This document shows positions 1-8,446 of a DNA stretch of 64,000 bases, one piece after another. The stretch covers positions 1-64,000 of the forward strand of contig CAWUVH010000011.1 in the NCBI GenBank assembly GCA_963925895.1, in the 5' to 3' direction. The stretch's first letter is position 1, and every line of letters begins with the position of its first letter. Source of the DNA: Eutrophovita sp913057845 (GTDB lineage Bacteria; Pseudomonadota; Gammaproteobacteria; Burkholderiales; Eutrophovitaceae). The notes under the pieces were generated by a model. The model ran no database searches. It worked only from the letters and a program-made list of their open reading frames with translations, and had not been told where the DNA came from. Both the position numbers and the translations under genes were made by a program.

Positions 1-310
1 GAAAACCCGAATGGAATAAACTCAAAAAGACAACCAACACACCAAGGTAGACATGGGCGCTCAACCAACCTTTCAATAGATCAACACCCGTCATGTACTG
101 ACGTTTTTTTACTCCAAACCAAGCCAAAAACAAGACTAGTCCCGCACTAATAACGCCGAATGTGTAACCAAACCACGTCCCACCATTTGGAGTACGACCT
201 GGGTCATGCGCCAAATATGCGATCAGGGTGACAATCAGCACAGCAACACTGATTTTCAAATACTTGAAGCCTTTGTAGGCTAAAAAAGACTCACTTAATT
301 TAATATCCAT
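1..310 (-). CDS. Membrane protein, putative b-type cytochrome-like partner of the FAD/FeS protein (partial, 3' end beyond window)
   Basis: An open frame begins with ATG at 308-310 and runs leftward off the window, giving 103 residues without a stop. The visible part has a soluble start (MDIKLSESFLAYKGFKYLK), a hydrophobic segment at about residues 20-35, the loop AHDPGRTPNGGTW, a second hydrophobic segment at about 48-63, a basic stretch (VKKRQ) and a third hydrophobic segment containing HVYLGVLVVFLSLFHSGF. Two histidines in that last helix could be haem b ligands, as in cytochrome-b or ferric-reductase-like membrane proteins; this is inference. The start lies 4 nt after the stop of the FAD/cNMP/FeS gene on the same strand, so the two are almost certainly cotranscribed and may form one membrane electron-transfer unit. 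I do not recognise a named family from this fragment. Confidence 0.7.
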   Translation of the reverse strand, partial: MDIKLSESFLAYKGFKYLKISVAVLIVTLIAYLAHDPGRTPNGGTWFGYTFGVISAGLVLFLAWFGVKKRQYMTGVDLLKGWLSAHVYLGVLVVFLSLFHSGF

Positions 311-314
311 GAAA

Positions 315-2666
315 CTAAGATGCCTTCCCTTGTAACTGCATTAATGCTTGCGGTGCAACGCGAACAGCTGCACCAGTTGGGCATGCCCTAACGCAGGATG
401 GGCCACCTTCAATATCTCGGCACATATCACATTTCACGGCTTTTTTAGGGGCCTTTTCACTGGTATCGCTCTTTGCGAACAGTCTAGATAACACACCCGC
501 TTTTTTATTCTCTGGCGATGCAAGTTGGATCACACCATAAGGACAACTGCGAGCGCAATTACCACATCCAATACAACTATCTTCTATAAATACCTCTCCA
601 GACGGAGACCGCTTGATCGCATCAGGTGGACAGTCAGTCATACAGTGCGGATTCTCGCAGTGCCTGCAAGACGTTGGAATGTGCATGGTTTGATAAGTAG
701 GTCCAGCCTCTCGATCCAAACGAGAAATACCCTCATGGGTCTCTGCACAAGCCGTCTCACAATTGTCACAACCGATACATAGCGCCTCATCGATGAGTAG
801 CACATCGGTCCCTTCACTCACACCTTGCTCAAGAAGAAACTGCAGGATGCCACCACCGGTCCCGGCTTGGGAAGCACGCTCATTTTGCGTAATTCGATCC
901 TTAAATTTTGACTCAACGGAAGCCTTGAGCTTAAGGTTCGAAGCCATTAAATTCTTAAACGCTGACCCGTCAATTTGAATTGTTTCACAAGCTACAGCAG
1001 CAGTCACAGTGGCTGACCTAGGCGCGTTAGAAACCAATCCCATTTCACCAACATAGTTGCCAGTGGCCACATAGTTTAGTACGACACTCCGACCACCCAG
1101 GCGTTTTGATACGGAAACTGACCCCTTTCGAATCAAGTGCAGCGAATCTGCCTCATCCCCTTCATTGAATAAAACCTCGCCCAACTTAAACGATTTAATT
1201 TGTGAGCTCTCGGCAATCCCGATGAGATCTTCTCGCGGCACATCAGGTGCTATATAGGTTTGAATCTGTCTAATCGCTGCCTCTTGATCAAGAGCTTGAC
1301 GCACATCAGGTGAATTCCCTCTCACCTTAATCATCGTTCGTCTTGGAATTTCTATCAACACACAGTTCGATTCGGCCTTAATCGTTGCCGTTCTCCTTCG
1401 CCCGGAAATCAACCCCATTTCACCGAAATAATTTCCAAGCCCAATAGTAATTCGCTTTTCGTGATCACCTTGGTCAAGCACTACAGCAACAGCACCTTCA
1501 AGAACAACGTAGAAACTATTGGTGTAGTCATTTTTTTCAAAAACCACATCTCCAGCAGCACATTTATGTACCGTGGATTCAACCATCATTTCCCGAAGCA
1601 TTAATGAATTAATATTCGCGAATATCGGTATCGATTCCCGCACCCTCCTTAGAAACCCTTCAACATCATCAGTGTTTAAGATGCTGATTTGAGACTTAAG
1701 GATTGGACTATCTGCTGGCTCGACCGCATTGCCAAGTATGTACTCAACAGCCTCGTAACCTTGGTTAATGGCTTGCTTAATTAGTGGATAACCACCCAAT
1801 GCGCCAACAATATACAAACCAGGCACATTAGACTCATATTGTTCCGTACATTCGGGAAGTGCATTACGCGCGTCGGAGGGAAAGACAACCCCGCAAGACT
1901 CTACAAATTTACGTGGAGGGGACGCACCCATTCGCGCAATAACTCTATCGCACTCAATCGTCAATTCCCCATCGGGCGTTTCAACAGTTAGCGTGCCCTC
2001 GCCCGCACTGAGTGTATTTGCCTTGTATATAGGTTGTATTCTGCCCGCATCTATCGCAGAGTTAATGAGCGCCTCGTTGGCAGGCTTCGCTCGGGCAAAA
2101 TCTTCACCTCGGTTCAGCACGTACACTGTATTTCTCACAGATAAAGCAACGGCATTTTCGATCGCCGCATCACCCGCGCCAATTACAATAATACGCTCAA
2201 GCTCATACTCGTCAGGATCATCGAGTTGGTACTGGATATGAGGCAGATCAGCTCCGGGCACTCGAAGTTTATTGAGGTTACCTTGTAATCCTATACCAAG
2301 GATCACAGCTTCAGCAGTGATGGTTGAACCGTCACCCAGTTTTATGGTGAAATTTCCCTTCTCACCCTCAACCCCAACCACCTCAGTGCTCAGCCTTACA
2401 TTAACATTCAGTGACGCAGCTGTGTCATCCCAATTACCAAGTATGTCCTCACGCTTCCCAGCCGCGAACGGCATGGGCGAACGCAACGGCAAAACGTCCG
2501 GAGTGGACATTACAAACTTACCTTTTTGGAATTTAAAAAGCGTATCCGATAAGTGAGCGGCTTTTTCAATGAGAACATGTGGGACGTTCAGCTCGGCAGC
2601 ATGACCTGCTGCACTTAGTCCACCGGGTCCAGACCCAATAATTGCTATTTTATAATCTGCTGACAC
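315..2666 (-). CDS. FAD-dependent oxidoreductase fused to two cyclic-nucleotide-binding domains and a four-cluster ferredoxin domain
   Basis: Numbering from the longest frame (GTG at 2690). Residues about 12-325 form a thioredoxin-reductase-like FAD/NAD(P) unit: GSGPGGLSAAG (19-29) for FAD and GAGDAAIENA (171-180) as the second Rossmann site. I see no TrxR CxxC, so it resembles ferredoxin/flavodoxin reductase-like members. Two CRP-type cNMP domains follow (about 355-470 and 480-600) with phosphate-cassette motifs GEMGLISGRRRTAT and GEMGLVSNAPRSAT. The C-terminus (about 635-785) carries four cysteine motifs of the DmsB/NrfC kind: CIGCDNCETAC, CRHCENPHCMTDC, CIGCGNCARSC and CDMC...CVRAC. The chosen start is GTG at 2666 because GGGGAAGAGG lies just upstream; ATG at 2687 is possible. 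Inferred role: cytoplasmic NAD(P)H-linked electron transfer gated by a nucleotide, passed on to the neighbouring membrane protein. Substrate and ligand are unknown. Confidence 0.88.
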   Translation of the reverse strand: MSADYKIAIIGSGPGGLSAAGHAAELNVPHVLIEKAAHLSDTLFKFQKGKFVMSTPDVLPLRSPMPFAAGKREDILGNWDDTAASLNVNVRLSTEVVGVEGEKGNFTIKLGDGSTITAEAVILGIGLQGNLNKLRVPGADLPHIQYQLDDPDEYELERIIVIGAGDAAIENAVALSVRNTVYVLNRGEDFARAKPANEALINSAIDAGRIQPIYKANTLSAGEGTLTVETPDGELTIECDRVIARMGASPPRKFVESCGVVFPSDARNALPECTEQYESNVPGLYIVGALGGYPLIKQAINQGYEAVEYILGNAVEPADSPILKSQISILNTDDVEGFLRRVRESIPIFANINSLMLREMMVESTVHKCAAGDVVFEKNDYTNSFYVVLEGAVAVVLDQGDHEKRITIGLGNYFGEMGLISGRRRTATIKAESNCVLIEIPRRTMIKVRGNSPDVRQALDQEAAIRQIQTYIAPDVPREDLIGIAESSQIKSFKLGEVLFNEGDEADSLHLIRKGSVSVSKRLGGRSVVLNYVATGNYVGEMGLVSNAPRSATVTAAVACETIQIDGSAFKNLMASNLKLKASVESKFKDRITQNERASQAGTGGGILQFLLEQGVSEGTDVLLIDEALCIGCDNCETACAETHEGISRLDREAGPTYQTMHIPTSCRHCENPHCMTDCPPDAIKRSPSGEVFIEDSCIGCGNCARSCPYGVIQLASPENKKAGVLSRLFAKSDTSEKAPKKAVKCDMCRDIEGGPSCVRACPTGAAVRVAPQALMQLQGKAS

Positions 2667-3023
2667 GTTACCTCTTCCCCTGGGCATCACGTTCTAATTT
2701 TATTTAAAGGCAATAGTATCCGAAGCCGAACTCATAATCAAAGAAAATAAGACACAACTGTTACACATCTAACAATGATATTGATCTCTCTGATTTTTAA
2801 CGAAAATATTATTTTTTCTTGCCGCACAAATCACAAATAAAAAAGAGTACACTAAATCTTGAAAACTTCACCCACATCACAGATAGCCAAGTTCGCTATT
2901 AGACCGTTTAGCTTGTCAACTGAGACAGCAAAACCGATCATGTTTAATTGGGGATTTATTCAAAAAAGACTCTAATCAAGGAGCACCATCTATAACCCAC
3001 ACATCAGGAGTTCAAACAAAAAT
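2667..3023. other. Intergenic region between the FAD/FeS gene and gdhA
   Basis: This AT-rich gap of about 350 bp separates two divergent genes and must hold the promoters for both. I see no convincing sigma70 pair, no tRNA and no coding remnant. AGGAG at 3006-3010 lies 13 nt before the gdhA ATG, farther than usual. Another purine-rich stretch (AAGGAG) occurs near 2977 without a start codon nearby. Confidence 0.5.
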
Positions 3024-4394
3024 ATGTCTAAATTACATGGCAGCGACAGTAAAACGCAAGAATATCTAGATCGATATATGGAGGGCGTATCAAAACGCAA
3101 TCCAGGGCAACCTGAATTCGTACAATCAGTTTACGAAGTCGCATCATCCATATTCCCATACATCGCAGACAAACCCAAGTATCACAAATTGCAAATACTC
3201 GAGCGCATGGCCGAGCCAGAGCGCGTGATTTCATTCCGAGTCCCATGGACTGACGACGAAGGACGCATCAGAACCAATCGAGGATGGCGCATTCAATTTA
3301 ATTCCGCAATCGGGCCTTACAAAGGCGGCTTAAGATTTCACCCAAGCGTGAACGAGTCGGTGCTGAAATTTTTAGGCTTCGAACAAACATTTAAAAACAG
3401 CCTCACGGGTCTTCCAATGGGAGGCGGTAAAGGCGGTGCGAATTTCAATCCAAAAGGCAAGTCAGATTTAGAAATCATGCGATTTTGTCAGTCCTTTATG
3501 ACCGAACTGTATCGCCATATTGGCCCAGACACAGATGTGCCTGCAGGCGACATTGGTGTTGGTGGTCGAGAAATTGGCTTCATGTTTGGGCAGTACAAGC
3601 GTATCCGCAATGAATTCGTTGGCGTACTTACCGGTAAAGGACTGGAATTCGGCGGATCCAAGATGAGAACCGAAGCCACAGGTTACGGTGCGATCTTTTT
3701 CATGCGCAACATGTTAGCGCAACATAAAGACACCATTGAAGGAAAAACCGTACTGATCTCAGGATCTGGCAATGTAGCAACTCACGCAGCCGAGAAATGT
3801 TTACACCTCGGAGCAAAACCCTTAACCATGTCGGACTCTGGTGGTTTCATTCACTGTAAAGACGGCTTCACACAAGAACAAATTGATTGGATCAAAGATC
3901 TAAAGAATGTTCGTCGTGGACGAATCTCTGAAGCATCCGACCACTTTGACAACATCACCTTCCATGAGGGTCGCCCTTGGAGTGTAGCTGGTGACTGTGC
4001 AGTGCCTTCTGCAACGCAAAATGAAATTAACGCAGAAGAAGCAGCAATACTCATCAAGAACGGCGTCAAAGTAGTTGCTGAAGCTGCCAATATGCCGTGC
4101 GAACAAGCAGCGGTTGAAGCCTTCTTAGAGGCCGACGTTTTATTCGGCCCAGCAAAAGCCGTTAATGCCGGAGGTGTTGGTGTTTCAGGCCTAGAAATGA
4201 GCCAAAACAGCGCGCGAATTGCCTGGGATAACGAGCAGCTAAAAACACTCCTCGAGAATATGATGAAGGAGATTCATGATTCCTGCGTTAAGTTTGGCGA
4301 TACAGGTGGGAAAAATACGAATTATCTACAAGGCGCAAACATCGCTGGTTTTGTTAAGGTAGCCGATGCCATGATTGCCTACGGACACGTATAA
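3024..4394 (+). CDS. gdhA: NADP-type glutamate dehydrogenase
   Basis: GdhA catalyses the reversible reductive amination of 2-oxoglutarate with ammonium to glutamate in the cytoplasm. At 456 residues it has the size of the hexameric small-subunit class, which is usually NADPH-specific. Motifs seen: GPYKGGLRFHPSVN, the lysine-bearing PMGGGKGGANFNPKGKS, PAGDIGVGGREIGFM, then the nucleotide-binding fold with TGYGAIFF and GSGNVATHAAEKC, and a late NAGGVGVSGLEMSQN. It stands alone, is divergent from the FAD/FeS gene and ends at a strong terminator shared with bamD. NADP preference is assigned from family and length, not from a decisive residue. Confidence 0.96.
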   Translation: MSKLHGSDSKTQEYLDRYMEGVSKRNPGQPEFVQSVYEVASSIFPYIADKPKYHKLQILERMAEPERVISFRVPWTDDEGRIRTNRGWRIQFNSAIGPYKGGLRFHPSVNESVLKFLGFEQTFKNSLTGLPMGGGKGGANFNPKGKSDLEIMRFCQSFMTELYRHIGPDTDVPAGDIGVGGREIGFMFGQYKRIRNEFVGVLTGKGLEFGGSKMRTEATGYGAIFFMRNMLAQHKDTIEGKTVLISGSGNVATHAAEKCLHLGAKPLTMSDSGGFIHCKDGFTQEQIDWIKDLKNVRRGRISEASDHFDNITFHEGRPWSVAGDCAVPSATQNEINAEEAAILIKNGVKVVAEAANMPCEQAAVEAFLEADVLFGPAKAVNAGGVGVSGLEMSQNSARIAWDNEQLKTLLENMMKEIHDSCVKFGDTGGKNTNYLQGANIAGFVKVADAMIAYGHV

Positions 4395-4413
4395 GCTTTA
4401 CCTTTAATTGAGC

Positions 4414-4446
4414 AATAAAAAAGCTGCCTTCGGGCAGCTTTTTTTT
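4414..4446. terminator. Bidirectional rho-independent terminator between gdhA and bamD
   Basis: Perfect 8-bp stem AAGCTGCC (4421-4428) / GGCAGCTT (4433-4440) closed by a TTCG tetraloop, with an A-rich run before it (4417-4420) and eight T residues (4439-4446). The A and T tracts let it serve gdhA on the plus strand and bamD, whose stop is at 4448, on the minus strand. Confidence 0.93.
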
Positions 4447-4447
4447 A

Positions 4448-5356
4448 TTACTCCTGAGGTGGTTTACCGTCATCAACCCAAAACTTCCACCATGGCTTGT
4501 CTGCAACAATATCAGGCTCACTTGCATCAACACCAGATACCTCTGCCTTACTACTCTTGCTCCAAAAGTCCCACCATGCGCTATCAGCATCCTCTGCCAT
4601 AGCTGCCCTCAAACCCGGGAAATTTAAATTAATAATCCTATCAATCTTGCTTTTGGAATCAGGCAATCCAGACTTCTCATAACTCGCCGCTAAAATTTCA
4701 AGAGCCCGCGGGGTATGCGGTGCTTTTGGATAAGTCTCAATAACTGCCTGGGCCCGATTGATGGAGGCGACGTAAGCACCTCGTCGGTAGTAATATTCGG
4801 CAACACTCGTCTCATGCTCAGCAAGCGTATTAACCAAGTAAGCCATTCTTAACTGGGCATCCTCAGCGTAACGACTCTCGGGGAATCGTTTAACCAAGTC
4901 TCTCAAAGTATCGAAAGCTTGACGCGCAGATCCCGGATCTCTTTCTGCGAGATTCTTAGATACAAATAGACCCAATAACCCTTTGTCATCATTGAAGTAA
5001 ACCAATGCCTTCAAGTACATCAAGTAGTCGACATGTTTATGCTCTGGGTGCTCCCGTATGAATCGATCACAGGCCATTAGCGCCGATGCATTATCATTCG
5101 TCTTCCAATAGGCATAGGCTACATCGATCTTGCCCTGCTGTGCGAACGGCCCATACGGATATCGCAAATCTAATTTTTTATATAAGTCAATTGACTGCGC
5201 ATAAAATTTGTCATCGAGCCGGCCTTTGGCGTTCGTGTACAACTCTTCCGCAGTCCAATTTTGCGTCGGATCTTCTTCGAGCCCTGCGCAACCCAAAAAA
5301 ATCATCTGTGAGAGTAGAATTGGTACCAGTAATAAATTGCTTAAACGTGTCTTCAT
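4448..5356 (-). CDS. bamD: Outer membrane protein assembly factor BamD (lipoprotein)
   Basis: BamD is the essential TPR lipoprotein of the BAM complex that inserts beta-barrel proteins in the outer membrane, acting on the periplasmic face. The N-terminus is a lipoprotein signal with lipobox FLGC (Cys23). The body has the BamD opening (TAEELYTNAKGRLDDKFY), the conserved RYPYGPFAQQGKIDVAYAYWK and TPR pairs through about residue 245. At 302 residues it is longer than the roughly 245 of E. coli; the extra tail carries two WWxFW motifs (residues about 261-265 and 289-293) separated by an acidic linker. Divergent from rluD across 87 bp, the usual arrangement of these two genes. Confidence 0.95.
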   Translation of the reverse strand: MKTRLSNLLLVPILLSQMIFLGCAGLEEDPTQNWTAEELYTNAKGRLDDKFYAQSIDLYKKLDLRYPYGPFAQQGKIDVAYAYWKTNDNASALMACDRFIREHPEHKHVDYLMYLKALVYFNDDKGLLGLFVSKNLAERDPGSARQAFDTLRDLVKRFPESRYAEDAQLRMAYLVNTLAEHETSVAEYYYRRGAYVASINRAQAVIETYPKAPHTPRALEILAASYEKSGLPDSKSKIDRIINLNFPGLRAAMAEDADSAWWDFWSKSSKAEVSGVDASEPDIVADKPWWKFWVDDGKPPQE

Positions 5357-5443
5357 TAATGTTGACTCTCATTAAAATTAATATGAATCTAAAACGCTTT
5401 ACAGACGCGCCACATCGGTTGTTGCGCCTTAAGTGCCAATTAT

Positions 5444-6400
5444 ATGCCAGTTAGCAAAATCCACAGTGGCTACGAACTTCGAATTCCGGAGTCTCATATG
5501 GGACAGCGACTCGATCAAGCCTTAGCAACCTTATTTCCACAATTTTCAAGAAGTCGTCTTCAACATTGGCTGGCCTCTGGAAACCTCCTCGTCGACGGCG
5601 AGATCGTGAAAGCCAAAACAAAGGTTTTAGGTGGGGAATTAATTTCTATTTTAACAAGTGATAGTGCCGAAGACTCGGCATTTGAACCAGAAGACGTCCC
5701 CTTTGATGTCGTTTATGAAGACGATGATTTAATTATCGTAAATAAAACAGACGATATGGTGGTGCACCCCGGCAGCGGGAATTGGTCTGGGACACTGCTA
5801 AACGGTATTTTGTTTCGCTATCCTTACAACAAAAACATTCCTAGGGCTGGCATCGTCCATCGGCTAGACAAAGACACGACAGGGCTCATGGTTGTTGCCA
5901 AATCTTTAGAGGCTCAAACAAGCCTGGTGCGACAGCTCCAATCAAGAAGCGTAAGAAGAGAATACTATGCGCTCGTCTCCGGAAAATCTCCGAGTCAAGG
6001 CACAATTGATGAACCCATTGGACGACACCCACGTAATAGAAAAAAAATGTCCATAACCGCCAATGGGAAAAATGCTGTGACCCACTACACAACCATCGAC
6101 AGTGGTAGAGAATGGTCAGCCTTATCTTGTTTACTTGAAACCGGTCGGACTCATCAAATACGCGTGCACCTGACCGCTCTTGGTCACCCCCTGATCGGTG
6201 ATCCGACGTATACAGGAAACTCAAAAAAATATGCATCCTTGACGAAAGCGTTACCTTTTGAACGCCAAGCCCTTCATGCTAAAAGCTTAACTTTAACGCA
6301 TCCGGGCACGGACAAAGTAATCAGCTGGGATTCGGATATTCCATCCGATATCCAGGCCCTATTAGCAGCACTAAAAACGTCAGACAATGAACGCCCTTGA
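5444..6400 (+). CDS. rluD: 23S rRNA pseudouridine(1911/1915/1917) synthase RluD
   Basis: RluD isomerises three uridines in helix 69 of 23S rRNA, at the subunit interface. Residues about 18-68 form the S4 RNA-binding domain (QRLDQALATLFPQFSRSRLQ). The RluA-family catalytic core contains HRLDKDTTGLMVVAK with the catalytic Asp at about 142, RREYYALVSG and the C-terminal ETGRTHQIRVHL. Full length at 318 residues. The ATG at 5444 has no clear ribosome-binding site, but the protein aligns from its first residues. Divergent from bamD and overlapping pgeF by 14 nt, so the two are translationally coupled. Confidence 0.96.
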   Translation: MPVSKIHSGYELRIPESHMGQRLDQALATLFPQFSRSRLQHWLASGNLLVDGEIVKAKTKVLGGELISILTSDSAEDSAFEPEDVPFDVVYEDDDLIIVNKTDDMVVHPGSGNWSGTLLNGILFRYPYNKNIPRAGIVHRLDKDTTGLMVVAKSLEAQTSLVRQLQSRSVRREYYALVSGKSPSQGTIDEPIGRHPRNRKKMSITANGKNAVTHYTTIDSGREWSALSCLLETGRTHQIRVHLTALGHPLIGDPTYTGNSKKYASLTKALPFERQALHAKSLTLTHPGTDKVISWDSDIPSDIQALLAALKTSDNERP

Positions 6401-7130
6401 TTTGATTCACCCCGAGTGGGCTGTCCACAAAAACGTCCATGCATTTTTTACCACGCGTCACGGCGGCGTCAGTATGGAAAAATTCAGCGCTTTGAATCTC
6501 AGCCATGCCGTTGGTGATGACCAAGAGCATGTCGCGCAAAATCGACAAATACTCAATGGTTACCTCCCCTCACCGCCACACTGGGTTACCCAAGTTCACA
6601 GTAACACAGCAGTGACAGCTGAGACTTCGAACGAAACCACCAAGGCAGACGCTCTATACACCCGCAAACAACGGACTGTTTGCGGCATCATGACTGCAGA
6701 TTGCTTGGCGGTGCTGTTCACCAATCGTTCGGGTGATCAGGTAGCCGTGGCTCACGCGGGCTGGAGAGGTCTCGCAGAGGGCGTATTGCGACAAACCGTC
6801 AGTAAGTTCACTTCCATCCCAAGTGACCTCCTGGTTCAATTAGGGCCCGCTATCAGTCAAAAACATTATGAAGTCAGAGAAGATCTACTCCAACGGTTCG
6901 TGGATTTGGACAATACATACCAGAAGTATTTTCTTCCGAGCACACAGGGGCGCTACTTCGCCGATCTATACGGAATAGCCCGTCACCAACTCCAACAATT
7001 GGGTATTAACTCCATATTCGGTGGGAATAACTGCACATTTTCTCAAAAGGACACATTTTTCTCCCACCGACGAGAACAACCCACCGGGAGAATAGGTGCA
7101 CTAATCTGGCTTGACGACTCAACAAAATAA
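6387..7130 (+). CDS. pgeF: Peptidoglycan editing factor / laccase-domain protein PgeF (YfiH)
   Basis: A 247-residue member of the YfiH/DUF152 family, known as a purine-nucleoside phosphorylase-like or multicopper-oxidase-like enzyme and, in E. coli, as a factor that edits wrongly composed peptidoglycan precursors. The metal-site residues are visible: His71 in TQVHS, Cys106 in TADCLAV and His123 in HAGWRGLA. FFTTRHGGVS and the late CTFSQKDTFFSHRRE are also typical. The start overlaps the end of rluD by 14 nt, the usual bam D-rluD-yfiH layout. Which of the proposed activities dominates cannot be read from sequence. Confidence 0.93.
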   Translation: MNALDLIHPEWAVHKNVHAFFTTRHGGVSMEKFSALNLSHAVGDDQEHVAQNRQILNGYLPSPPHWVTQVHSNTAVTAETSNETTKADALYTRKQRTVCGIMTADCLAVLFTNRSGDQVAVAHAGWRGLAEGVLRQTVSKFTSIPSDLLVQLGPAISQKHYEVREDLLQRFVDLDNTYQKYFLPSTQGRYFADLYGIARHQLQQLGINSIFGGNNCTFSQKDTFFSHRREQPTGRIGALIWLDDSTK

Positions 7131-7153
7131 AATGGATCTTCTGCTCATATCGT

Positions 7154-7159
7154 TATAAT
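7154..7159 (+). promoter_or_regulatory. Candidate -10 box upstream of the ZIP transporter
   Basis: A perfect TATAAT lies 42 nt before the ZIP start codon in the 71-bp gap after pgeF. No good -35 hexamer stands 16-18 nt upstream, so an activator or weak basal use would be needed. Confidence 0.45.
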
Positions 7160-7201
7160 TGCACCCCTTAAAATAAAGAACTTAAAATCAAGAATTAACC
7201 T

Positions 7202-7972
7202 ATGTCTACTCTTGCTTGGATCATCGGAAGCGCACTAATGGGAGCCGCGCTCAGCGTGGGTGCTGCGGCTTGGTTTTCTTATCACGCCAATACGAAAAAT
7301 ATACAAAAGCTCGTGAGCTATGCGATTGGTACGCTACTCGGAGCAACGTTCCTTGAAGTGATTCCACACGCATTAGAAACCAACCCGGACGCAAAACTTT
7401 TATCTGCTGTCATTCTTGGTGGCATATTAGGTTTTTTTGTACTAGAGAAATTTGTTCTCTGGAGACATTGTCACTTTGAGACATGCGAAGGACACGATCA
7501 ACACACCACACAAACAGACAACGGGCGATCTGGAACGATGATCCTCGTTGGGGATACATTCCATAACTTCGTTGATGGTGTGTTAATTGCCGCCGCCTAC
7601 CTCACTGATATTCGACTTGGCATTATTACAACAATTGCTATCACCGCCCATGAAATCCCCCAAGAGGTTGGAGACTTTTTAATTCTGCTGAACTCTGGGT
7701 TTTCAAAAAGAAAAGCGCTCATATGGAACTTAATATCCAGTGCCGCCACCTTAGTTGGCGGCCTTATTGCTTACTTTGCATTCGAAGTCGTAAATGGTTT
7801 AATTGCCCCGTTTCTAGGTCTCGCTGCAGCGAGCATGATTTATGTCGCCGTGGCCGATCTGATACCCGGCCTCCACAAAAGAACCGACTTAAAAGCAACG
7901 GCAGAGCAAATCATACTCATACTCCTGGGCGTGGGAACAATCGTAGCAGCTGACTATATCGTCCATTTCTAA
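7202..7972 (+). CDS. ZIP-family divalent metal transporter
   Basis: A 256-residue integral membrane protein with about eight hydrophobic segments. The two ZIP signature helices are clear: TM4 with GDTFHNFVDGVLIAAAY (His121, Asn122, Asp125) and TM5 with TAHEIPQEVGDFLILL (His150, Glu151, Glu155), whose polar residues make the binuclear metal site. A His/Cys/acid-rich loop (residues about 89-106) between TM3 and TM4 is the usual variable metal-sensing loop. Expected role is import of Zn2+ or similar ions across the inner membrane, although some bacterial ZIPs are less selective. It is not obviously ZupT; no symbol given. No Zur-like site was recognised. Confidence 0.93.
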   Translation: MSTLAWIIGSALMGAALSVGAAAWFSYHANTKNIQKLVSYAIGTLLGATFLEVIPHALETNPDAKLLSAVILGGILGFFVLEKFVLWRHCHFETCEGHDQHTTQTDNGRSGTMILVGDTFHNFVDGVLIAAAYLTDIRLGIITTIAITAHEIPQEVGDFLILLNSGFSKRKALIWNLISSAATLVGGLIAYFAFEVVNGLIAPFLGLAAASMIYVAVADLIPGLHKRTDLKATAEQIILILLGVGTIVAADYIVHF

Positions 7973-8205
7973 AGACATACATATAGACCGCTTCAATACG
8001 GACCACACGAGTTAAAAATATGTTTACTCTTAACATATTCCTTCTCCAGACCTTCAGTAAACCCAAGTATCCACAACGAATGGAAGTTGGTGGCCAGTTT
8101 GGCATGAATGGTAAAAACAACTGTCGGGTAAGAACATAAAAATACGGAAATTGGTCAGTAATCCACAATTTAAACCTTTAAGTTCTCCGCCAGGCGAATA
8201 CGTTA

Positions 8206-8218
8206 ACCGTTAAACGGT
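8206..8218. repeat. 13-bp perfect palindrome, candidate operator
   Basis: ACCGTT (8206-8211), one central A, AACGGT (8213-8218). It sits about 230 bp upstream of phaR, embedded in further GTTAA/GTTTA half-sites (8201-8225). Such a short perfect repeat could be a protein-binding site, but no regulator can be named. Confidence 0.3.
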
Positions 8219-8392
8219 CGTTTAGTCGCTCCAGAGCAGCGCTCGCCGCTCTCATCATCTATCACGCATCCAATGAAGCGGCATTTGTACCGGTGCAAAC
8301 ATTTCTATTGATGATGAGCGCCAAATGTTTTACACCACTATTTAAAGAAATCAGATAGCCTGCAGCATGATCTAGACAAAGAGCATTAAGGC

Positions 8393-8421
8393 TTGAGAGG
8401 CAAGATTTTGTATATTATGTT
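8393..8421 (+). promoter_or_regulatory. Candidate sigma70 promoter of phaR
   Basis: TTGAGA (8393-8398), 17-bp spacer, TATGTT (8416-8421). Transcription would start near 8428, leaving a leader of about 19 nt before the phaR ATG at 8447. Confidence 0.5.
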
Positions 8422-8446
8422 TTCTGGATTATGATGACCTTTAATA

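Larger units (their letters stand above)
7973..8446. other. Long intergenic region before phaR
   Basis: 474 bp with no supported gene. An ATG-led frame of 39 codons at about 8020-8139 resembles nothing I know and has no good ribosome-binding site. The region holds a short palindrome at 8206-8218, a locally GC-richer patch (about 8216-8260) and a plausible phaR promoter at its right end. I see no tRNA fold or transposon end. Confidence 0.5.

Noticed and set aside
8020..8139. Short plus-strand frame of 39 codons in the gap before phaR
   Set aside because: No ribosome-binding site, no recognisable motif; length is compatible with chance.
7917..8168. Minus-strand frame of 83 codons over the end of the ZIP gene and the gap
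   Set aside because: Half of it is antisense to the ZIP gene, and the composition is not protein-like.
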